From assembly GCF_000737785.1 (NCBI RefSeq), contig NZ_JPRO01000019.1, forward strand, positions 1-51,283: a stretch of DNA of 51,283 bases, in the 5' to 3' direction. Under the pieces are notes generated by a model. It was not told the DNA's origin and made no database searches. It saw only the letters and a program-made list of their open reading frames with translations. Of the stretch, positions 45,901 through 51,283 are shown one piece after another. The stretch comes from Chryseobacterium luteum (GTDB lineage: Bacteria; Bacteroidota; Bacteroidia; Flavobacteriales; Weeksellaceae). The position numbers and the translations under genes were made by a program. Position 1 is the first letter of the stretch. Every line of letters begins with the position of its first letter.

Positions 45901-46026
45901 TATACAGGTTACGATCCGCTTGTTGACACCAACAAACAGGTGGGAGGAAACCAGTCTTTGGGAATTGACTATACAACGTATCCATCTGCGAAGACTTTCA
46001 TCCTGGGAGCAACCGTTAAATTTTAA
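42982..46026 (+). CDS. SusC/RagA family TonB-dependent outer membrane transporter
   Basis: A TonB-linked transporter of 1014 residues from the ATG at 42982. That ATG gives MYHKINFFKFKKLIPIALIF and a signal ending NANAEG; upstream in-frame codons only add promoter-derived sequence. It has a carboxypeptidase-regulatory domain (about 45-115), TonB-box/plug start SIEEVTLVGYGSQKK (about 119), plug (about 130-245; SSGEPGAGVNVSIRGIGS) and a 22-strand barrel ending FILGATVKF. It forms the membrane channel of a Sus-type uptake system with the SusD protein 19 bp downstream. The nutrient imported is not evident; glycans or peptides are the usual classes. Confidence 0.96.
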   Translation: MYHKINFFKFKKLIPIALIFLVSNHANAEGFTTNHPAFSQVNETISGVVLDQEGSAIEGAQISVIETGATAISDASGNFSISASIGQTLSVSYNGYEVQKLKITSSSVSVKLQSAKAATSIEEVTLVGYGSQKKSDLTGAVSQLKAENFKEGMNISVDNLMQGKIAGVRIVQSSGEPGAGVNVSIRGIGSIRSGSTPLFVVDGVPLSNDAVSATSPNVGLGNAQAKNPLNFLNTSDIESITVLKDASAAAIYGARGSNGVVLVTTKRGRKGEPMFTYDTYLGFSSVIKKLDLLTADEYRVAGINKLYDHGGNTDWQDEIYRNAVSSNHSVSFSKATDTGNYFASLSHMDQDGIVLNSGFKRTTARLNAEESFFDNKRLKVRVNLTASDIKETGIPNGANAGSDGQVIIHALMANPTRSVYDENGNYTNFNMNAHYNPLYLLSVYNDKTNTFRVLGSTEATLRILPGLNYKFNLGIDKAMSERNTTMFPNLTDRSKTGLYVQANLDSYNVLLEHYLTYDFSLNKHNFSLLGGFSYQKFKSSGTYFGLENIAAQGAGISPDINPGYSGKPIVPGAGYAQENELQSYFGRVNYNFDKKYLLTASLRADGSTRFGNNNKYGYFPSVAVGWTISNENFLKDSQIVNELKLRGSWGQTGNQEVPNKITQDSYSLSQDAGYYLYENLNLVNGVKILRTLNPDLKWEVVEQTNIGADFSLWKNKLYGSLEYYNKTTKDPILNIPSRVLSPTSTVWKNVDAQIVNKGFEFSLGSEIIKNENFTWNFDVNGATVNNVIKNLPVSAIYSGEVSGPGLSGVTANIYKNGYEAGSFYMLNYLGVDANGKYMYEDVDGDGIIGPKDRKIFEGAIPNFTFGINSYMKYKKFDFAFSLIGQTGGYLLNNTALDLNINNLASDRNVLKNFSDSGANFTNQPQLSSLYLEKSDFIRLNNVRLGYTFDINQLKFLKSINLYVSAQNVLTITSYTGYDPLVDTNKQVGGNQSLGIDYTTYPSAKTFILGATVKF

Positions 46027-46044
46027 ATTAAGTTAAAAGAAATC

Positions 46045-47808
46045 ATGAAATCTAATTTTTTTCCTATTAATAAAATCATTTTATCCGTTTTTGCACTGGC
46101 TTTAATTGGGTGTACAGATCTGGATGAAAAAGTAGTCGATGAGGTTTTGGGTTCCGAAAACCTGGCAGATCCCGAAAGTGCAATTGCCGCAGCTTACGGA
46201 CAGCTCGGTGACGGAACTTTTGTAGACCATGGAAGTGTTTTCGCATTACAGGAATATTCTACGGATGAAGCCCTGCTGGCAACAAGAGGAAGTGACTGGG
46301 GAGATGGTGGAAAATGGAGAGCCATGCACGAATTTACCTGGGACGCCAACAATGATGTCGTAAAAACGACCTGGGACCAGCTGAATTTCGGAATTACAAA
46401 ATCTTTAACAGCAATCAGAAGTATTGACAAAAGCAGTGTAAGCAATAAAGCTTTATTCTTAGCGGAAGCGAAAGGGTTACTGGCTTACTATACCTACACC
46501 ACTTTGGATTTATTCGGACAGGCTCCCTACAGGGATCCAAGCAATATCAATGCTCCGATTGAAATCAGAAAAGCAGATACTTCTATTGATGGGCTGATTA
46601 CTGAAGTAGAAGCTCTTATTCCTAATCTGGCTGATATCAAGACTCAGAATACTCATGCCGGGAGATTCACAAAACAGGCTGCTTATGCTTTATTGGCAGA
46701 CATGTATCTGAACAGAGCGGTTCTTAAAAATAAGACAGCAAGTACGTTTAACTTTACAGAACAGGCTGTGAATGGCGGAGGAACAGATATGGATAAAGTG
46801 ATTCAGTATTCTAATTTACTGATCAACGGAGGGCTTTTCAGTTTAGAATCAAATTATTTCCACAATTTTGACATCAATAATGACACGAGTAAGGAAATGA
46901 TCTTCACAGTGGTTCAGAAGAAAAACTCGACCAGAAATGCGGATAACGACCTGGCCTATATGTCAATGGAAAGAATACAGAAACCTTCGCCTGACAACAG
47001 AGGAACAAACGCATCCTGCATCACTCCCGAATTCTATTTTTCATGGAACGGGAATCATGACGATCCCCGTTTTCAAAGAAACTATCAGTACAGTGACGGA
47101 ACATGGTTCAGAAACGACGGAACAGATGTAAGTGTACCTTCAACAAGTAAGGTAGAAGGAACTGGAAAACCGTGGTTCCATTTCAACAGAGGTCTGCAGG
47201 TTGGTCAGCAGTATGGTCCTAAAATTCTTGCGGACGGAAACTTCGATATGACAGCAGACGGAAGAATTAAAGTATACAAGTTATTTACGGAGAAAAATAC
47301 AACACTTCCGGCAGATTTCACACCGGAATTAAACTTCGATAATCCTTCAGAAGCCGTATTTACGCAGGCTCAGATCAACAGAGGGGTAAGAAACTTTAAG
47401 TTTGAATTCGATCCGGGTTACGGAAACAACGGAACAAGCGGAATGGACGTGCCCTTATACAGATTAGGAACAATCTATATGATGAGAGCGGAAGCCTATT
47501 TCAGAAGTGGGAATATCGGGGCTGCGCTGGCTGATGTTAATATTCTGAGAACAAGCAGAACCCGTGAGGCTTTATACAATAATGCTTCCGGAGTTGCTAT
47601 TGCTTCTTTGGATGCTAATACACTATTTAAAGAATCCGGATATGAATTGTATTGGGAAATGTATAGAAGAAAAGCGATGATTAGATTCGGAAAGTTTGAT
47701 CTTCCGGGAACAGCTAAACCGGCTTCTCAACCTTACAGAAGAATTTTTCCGATTCCTCAGGCAACGCTTGATGCATCGAAAGAACTTTCACAAAACCCAG
47801 GATATTAA
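46045..47808 (+). CDS. SusD/RagB family surface lipoprotein
   Basis: A 587-residue surface lipoprotein with lipobox LIGC (C23), typical length, and SusD-type TPR-like helices. The N-terminal RagB motif is ESAIAAAYGQLGDGT; C-terminal segments include YRLGTIYMMRAEAYFRSGN and RRIFPIPQATLDA (the IPxxxLxxN-type end). It caps the SusC barrel and binds the substrate. The 19-bp spacing indicates one operon with the SusC gene; the strong terminator right after shows that the operon is two genes long. Confidence 0.95.
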   Translation: MKSNFFPINKIILSVFALALIGCTDLDEKVVDEVLGSENLADPESAIAAAYGQLGDGTFVDHGSVFALQEYSTDEALLATRGSDWGDGGKWRAMHEFTWDANNDVVKTTWDQLNFGITKSLTAIRSIDKSSVSNKALFLAEAKGLLAYYTYTTLDLFGQAPYRDPSNINAPIEIRKADTSIDGLITEVEALIPNLADIKTQNTHAGRFTKQAAYALLADMYLNRAVLKNKTASTFNFTEQAVNGGGTDMDKVIQYSNLLINGGLFSLESNYFHNFDINNDTSKEMIFTVVQKKNSTRNADNDLAYMSMERIQKPSPDNRGTNASCITPEFYFSWNGNHDDPRFQRNYQYSDGTWFRNDGTDVSVPSTSKVEGTGKPWFHFNRGLQVGQQYGPKILADGNFDMTADGRIKVYKLFTEKNTTLPADFTPELNFDNPSEAVFTQAQINRGVRNFKFEFDPGYGNNGTSGMDVPLYRLGTIYMMRAEAYFRSGNIGAALADVNILRTSRTREALYNNASGVAIASLDANTLFKESGYELYWEMYRRKAMIRFGKFDLPGTAKPASQPYRRIFPIPQATLDASKELSQNPGY

Positions 47809-47835
47809 ATCATTTTATATCCAATTGATTGGTAC

Positions 47836-47871
47836 AAAAAACGGCTGTCTCAAAAGAGGCAGCCGTTTTTT
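47836..47871 (+). terminator. Rho-independent terminator after the susD-like gene
   Basis: The arms 47836-47851 (AAAAAACGGCTGTCTC) and 47856-47871 (GAGGCAGCCGTTTTTT) pair with a 4-nt loop and one G-T pair, and the stem ends in the T-tract. It stands 28 bp after the stop codon. Confidence 0.92.
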
Positions 47872-48071
47872 ACGTCCATAAAAAATCTGTATACCAAACT
47901 TTTACAATCCGGTCATTCATCATTTGACTTTTTAACCCGGACCTGTTTATATTTATCACTTTCTTATTAACAATTTTTCTTAGTTCAGAAATTATTTCCG
48001 GGAGATATTATCCATTTTCGAAGCCTATAAATGATTACATTAGCACTGAATTAAAATGCGCTAAGATTTCT

Positions 48072-50474
48072 ATGAAAAATATATGCTGTGTATTGCTTAT
48101 TTCAATGGTACAACCTGTACTGGCACAAACTAAATTAGATAAAGCACTTACCACTCTTGAGAATAATTACGAGCAGGAGAAAGTATACTTACTGACCGAT
48201 AAATCACAATATGCAGCCGGTGACAAAATGTGGTTTAAAAGTTTTGTATTTGATGGATATAACCGTTCTGCATTATCTACTACCCTATTTGTTGAACTGT
48301 ACAATTCCGATAAAAAATTAATAGACTGGAAAACGATACTTCTGACCAACGGTGAAGGAAGCGGGGATTTTCAGCTGAAAGAAAACCTTCCTGAACAAAT
48401 TTATTTTGTAAGAGCTTATACTCCTTACATGACCAATTTTAACGAAGATTTCCAGATCGTTAAAACGATTCCGGTGTACAATCCTGCCTCCGCCGAATCA
48501 TTGGTAGTTTCCAAAAGTTCTGACTGGTCTGCAAAAGCCTTTCCGGAAGGCGGAACTTTCATCAGCGGGATGCCCTCGAAATTGGCTGTAAGATTATCCA
48601 GCAATACTGCCCTGCCGGAAAACTGGACCGGAAAAGTGATAGATACACAAAAACCCAATGTACCTATCACTACATTTAAATCTTTTGATAAAAATGTGGC
48701 ATCTTTTAAAATAACTCCTGCATCAGGAAAAAAATACCAGGTTATCATTCAGGATAATACAGGGAAAAGCAAGACAATAGATCTTCCACAGGTTGCAGAC
48801 AGCGGTCTCAGTTTAGAAGTTTACAGCTCCAAAGAAGGGATTAAATACACCTTAAAAGGCGCCAACCTAAAAGAGCAGCTTAAAAATTATAAAATTATAG
48901 GAACCATCAATAACCACCTTGCTTACAAAGCCAATATCAACACTTTAACCAATGAGGCTACCAGTCTTATTCCTACAAAAATCAGCAATGGAGCTAATGC
49001 TATTCTGCAATTAGCCATTTTTGACGAGCAGGACAACCTTGTTGCAAAAAGACTCTGCTTTATAAAACCCGGACAATTAAAGATTGAGAAAGCAGAAATT
49101 GTAGGCCAGAGCATAAAGCCAACCCCAAGATCTTTCAACAGCATTGATCTTTCCCCGGAGTCCTATTTCAAAAATTATACTGTTTTGGTAAGTGAGGATA
49201 ACGGCACCCCCAATCCGGAAGAAGAAAATATCCTGAGCGGGCTTTGGTTAACGGGAGATTTTACGGCAAAAATAGACAGCCCGGCGCAATACTTTTCTCC
49301 AAATGCCAATACTGAAGCTTTGGACGCGCTCCTTATTTCTGAAAACTGGCAGAGATTTGACTGGAATTCCGTACTTAGCGGATCTGTACCCACCATTAAA
49401 ACCAATTCCCAACAATACCTGTCCTACAAGGTAAAACCTATTAAAAACGGCTCCATGCTGATCAACACCAATGTGAATTTAGTCTTGAAATTAGGTAAAA
49501 GCCAGCCTGTCATTAATCAGTTTAAAACGGATCAAAACGGATATGCTTATTTAAACAATCTTAACTATGATGAACCTATCGAGGTTTCATTATTTGTGAA
49601 TTCAGAAGATAATAAAGAATCTAATGCCGATAATTTATTCGTTACCGTAGAACCATTAGTCACTCCCATATCATTTAAAGGCAATTTCCCCGGTACAAAA
49701 TATACATTAGTAAAAGCCGGTGAAAATAAAACCCTTTCTCCAAGCATTTCCAGAGCCATCAATACTCAGAAAAACATTAAAAAAACGGAGAGTGCGGATA
49801 TACAAATTGAAGAAGTAAAAATAGTAGCAAAAAAGCAAGATCCAAAAGAAGAATTGGACAAACAATTGTCCACCGGAATGTTTAGTTCTATCAATTCCAC
49901 TGTATTTGATTTCGTAAATGAAGACCAACATATTGCCGGGTCAAACAATATACTGGACTGGCTACAGGGAAGAGCTGCCGGCCTGACATTTCAAAGAAAC
50001 AATTCAGGGATCAGCATACCTTATATTCGCGGCCAGCAGGCTAAGCTGTATTTAGATGAAATCTCTACTGATGCTTCAATGATTGCCACCCTTCCCGTAA
50101 GCAATATTGCTATGGTGAAAATCATTAAAGGAGCAGGATTAATAGGTGATGCGGTAGCCATCTATACGATGAAGGGCAATATGAAATCCAAAAGCAATGA
50201 AAAAGAAACCCAGAAGACCAACTCATCCGTCATAAAAGGATATGATCAGCCTTCCGAATTTCCTATCGAAATGCTGGATAATGATGATCCTGCAAAGAAA
50301 ATTGAAAATGATACCCGGGAAACTCTTTACTGGAACCCTAATTTATTTGACAGCGATTATGTTCCTCCCAGAATTAAATTTTTTAATAATGACAGCGCAA
50401 AACAATATAAAGTATTGATCATAAGCTTTGATGAAGACGACAATCTTCTGTATGATCAACAAATCTTTAAATAA
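48072..50474 (+). CDS. Macroglobulin-like (MG2) protein with C-terminal TonB plug domain, no barrel
   Basis: An 800-residue exported protein with a signal peptide (1-18, ending LAQ). The N-terminal half carries an alpha-2-macroglobulin MG2-type domain (about 35-140; YLLTDKSQYAAGDKMWFKSF). More beta-sandwich regions follow, including CarboxypepD/E-set-like strands. A TonB-box-like segment IEEVKIVAKK starts at 579, and a plug-type domain (about 600-710; ILDWLQGRAAGLTFQRN, QQAKLYLDEIS, VKIIKGAG) follows. No barrel comes after it. Such plug-only MG2 proteins occur in Bacteroidetes and their role is poorly known. It is transcribed after the SusD terminator, from its own promoter. Confidence 0.85.
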   Translation: MKNICCVLLISMVQPVLAQTKLDKALTTLENNYEQEKVYLLTDKSQYAAGDKMWFKSFVFDGYNRSALSTTLFVELYNSDKKLIDWKTILLTNGEGSGDFQLKENLPEQIYFVRAYTPYMTNFNEDFQIVKTIPVYNPASAESLVVSKSSDWSAKAFPEGGTFISGMPSKLAVRLSSNTALPENWTGKVIDTQKPNVPITTFKSFDKNVASFKITPASGKKYQVIIQDNTGKSKTIDLPQVADSGLSLEVYSSKEGIKYTLKGANLKEQLKNYKIIGTINNHLAYKANINTLTNEATSLIPTKISNGANAILQLAIFDEQDNLVAKRLCFIKPGQLKIEKAEIVGQSIKPTPRSFNSIDLSPESYFKNYTVLVSEDNGTPNPEEENILSGLWLTGDFTAKIDSPAQYFSPNANTEALDALLISENWQRFDWNSVLSGSVPTIKTNSQQYLSYKVKPIKNGSMLINTNVNLVLKLGKSQPVINQFKTDQNGYAYLNNLNYDEPIEVSLFVNSEDNKESNADNLFVTVEPLVTPISFKGNFPGTKYTLVKAGENKTLSPSISRAINTQKNIKKTESADIQIEEVKIVAKKQDPKEELDKQLSTGMFSSINSTVFDFVNEDQHIAGSNNILDWLQGRAAGLTFQRNNSGISIPYIRGQQAKLYLDEISTDASMIATLPVSNIAMVKIIKGAGLIGDAVAIYTMKGNMKSKSNEKETQKTNSSVIKGYDQPSEFPIEMLDNDDPAKKIENDTRETLYWNPNLFDSDYVPPRIKFFNNDSAKQYKVLIISFDEDDNLLYDQQIFK

Positions 50475-50670
50475 TATATTACCCGTTGTGCATTTTGCAA
50501 AATTTTGGTATTAGATTCGTCGGTTCGAGTGTTTTTTCGTAACAAAGTGGAGAAAAAATGTATCGAGAAAAGATTTATCTTCAAAATTACCAACTTCTCC
50601 ATCCTATTTTTTTTTCAAAAGTCTACTCGAAGTGACGAAAATAAATCAAAATGCACAACGGGTAATATAT
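50474..50670. repeat. 197-bp hairpin element with 24-bp perfect terminal inverted repeats
   Basis: Left end ATATATTACCCGTTGTGC (50474-50497 in full) and right end (50647-50670) are exact reverse complements over 24 bp. Inside, TTCGTCGGTTCGAGTG (from 50516) and the reverse complement of CACTTCGAAGTGACGAA-like sequence near 50625-50640 pair imperfectly, as do GTGGAGAAA and TTCTCCA. The element therefore folds almost end to end. It abuts the stop codon of the MG2-plug gene directly. It resembles a non-autonomous MITE or a structured intergenic repeat. No transposase is present. Confidence 0.65.
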
Positions 50671-50681
50671 TTTTCTGTATT

Positions 50682-50714
50682 AAAAAGCCTTTCAGGAAAA
50701 CTGAAAGGCTTTTT
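50682..50714 (+). terminator. Rho-independent terminator
   Basis: AAAAAGCCTTTCAG (50682-50695) and CTGAAAGGCTTTTT (50701-50714) pair perfectly over 14 bp with a 5-nt loop. It lies 208 bp after the stop of the MG2-plug gene, behind the hairpin element, and probably ends that transcript. It can act in both directions. Confidence 0.88.
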
Positions 50715-50750
50715 CGGTTTAAAAGACAGAGAACGCACTGACTTTATTTT

Positions 50751-51283
50751 TTTAACGCAAAGTTTTTATAAGAAGCCTTTTAATTTTAAGGAAAGCAAAA
50801 GGTTGCGGTTTCACAGCTGATTAAGCTGAATGATAAAACGCACGCTTCATCAAACCAATCAAGGATTGATTCCTTCTTTGCATCCTAAAAAATTATGCAT
50901 TATTACATTAAACCTTTGCGTTAAAGAACTCTTCTATTCGGATGAACTTAATTTTTTTTGAGAGCGGAGAAAGTTTTTTTAAACGCAAAGTTTTTATAAG
51001 AAGCCTTTTAATTTTTAAGGAAAGCAAAGGGTGTGGATTCTCCGCTGATTAAGCTGCCGGTAAAATGCTCGCTTCATCAAATCAATCAAGGATTGATTAT
51101 TTCTTTGCCTCCTAAAATTATGCATTATTACATTAAACCTTTGCGTTAAAGAACTCTTCTATTCGGATGAACTTAATTTTTTTTGAGAGCGGAGAAAGTT
51201 TTTTTAAACGCAAAGTTTTTATAAGAAGCCTTTTAATTTTAAGGAAAGCAAAGGATGGCGGATTCTCCGCTGATTAAGCCGCC
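50751..51283. repeat. Tandem array of a roughly 226-bp unit, 2.3 copies, truncated by window end
   Basis: AACGCAAAGTTTTTATAAG recurs at 50754, 50982 and 51207, giving periods of 228 and 225 bp. Each unit is bounded by TTTAACGCAAAG and its reverse complement CTTTGCGTTAAAG (50926-50938 in the first), about 185 bp apart. A 40-45 bp A/T-rich spacer (AACTCTTCTATTCGGATGAA) follows. Inside each unit are GATTAAGCTG and the palindrome AATCAAGGATTGATT. The second and third spacer regions are nearly identical, while the first unit differs at several positions, so the array expanded recently. No open frame with protein character is seen. The array continues past base 51283. Confidence 0.85.

Noticed and set aside
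50505..50820. Short open frames in the terminal repeat region
   Set aside because: They run through a hairpin element and a terminator stem and have no protein character.

Overview
The window looks like a Flavobacteriia chromosome segment, most likely Chryseobacterium or a close relative in the Weeksellaceae. It is AT-rich, and several promoters fit the Bacteroidetes pattern (TTG, about 20 bp, TAnnTTTG). It also has a SusC/SusD pair, a type IX secretion (T9SS) C-terminal sorting domain, TonB-dependent receptors, and intergenic repeats with ends such as AACGCAAAG and ACCACAAAAG. I see no rRNA, tRNA, CRISPR array or intact insertion sequence. Genus assignment is inference; no 16S or marker gene is present.

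Region 1 (1-10.2 kb) is a glycan-utilisation locus on the minus strand. In transcription order it has a TonB-dependent receptor, a GH3 glycosidase, a CE1-like esterase with an E-set domain, an alpha/beta hydrolase, and a second GH3 cut by the window edge. No SusD is present. A divergent Nudix-fold winged-helix regulator (9437-10186) with a degenerate Nudix box is the probable sugar-responsive controller. Both GH3 enzymes carry an EF-hand-type calcium loop just after the signal peptide.

Region 2 (10.2-31 kb) is accessory, with short transcription units: Crp/Fnr, AraC and HxlR regulators, two short-chain dehydrogenases, an SRPBCC protein, a CPBP protease, an OMP_b-brl_3 outer membrane protein, an S41 peptidase, two beta-lactamase-fold serine hydrolases, an NAD(P)H-quinone-oxidoreductase-like flavoprotein, a GT14-type glycosyltransferase, an NTF2-like protein and several secreted or cytoplasmic proteins of unknown function. 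Between them lie several decayed gene fragments. Two promoters, 8.7 kb apart, share a nearly identical palindrome at exactly the same distance from the -7 box, which points to an undescribed regulon.

Region 3 (31-39.3 kb) has a lipoprotein and two small membrane proteins, an RCC1-repeat protein with a T9SS tail next to a beta-helix-type secreted protein, and a LytS/LytR-like two-component system with a TPR sensor kinase.

Region 4 (39.6-50.5 kb) has a secreted metallophosphoesterase, a PI-PLC-C1-like phospholipase, a SusC/SusD pair ending in a strong terminator, and an 800-residue macroglobulin-like protein with a plug domain but no barrel. The last 0.8 kb is non-coding. It holds a hairpin element with 24-bp perfect terminal inverted repeats, a terminator, and a tandem array of a roughly 226-bp unit that runs off the window.
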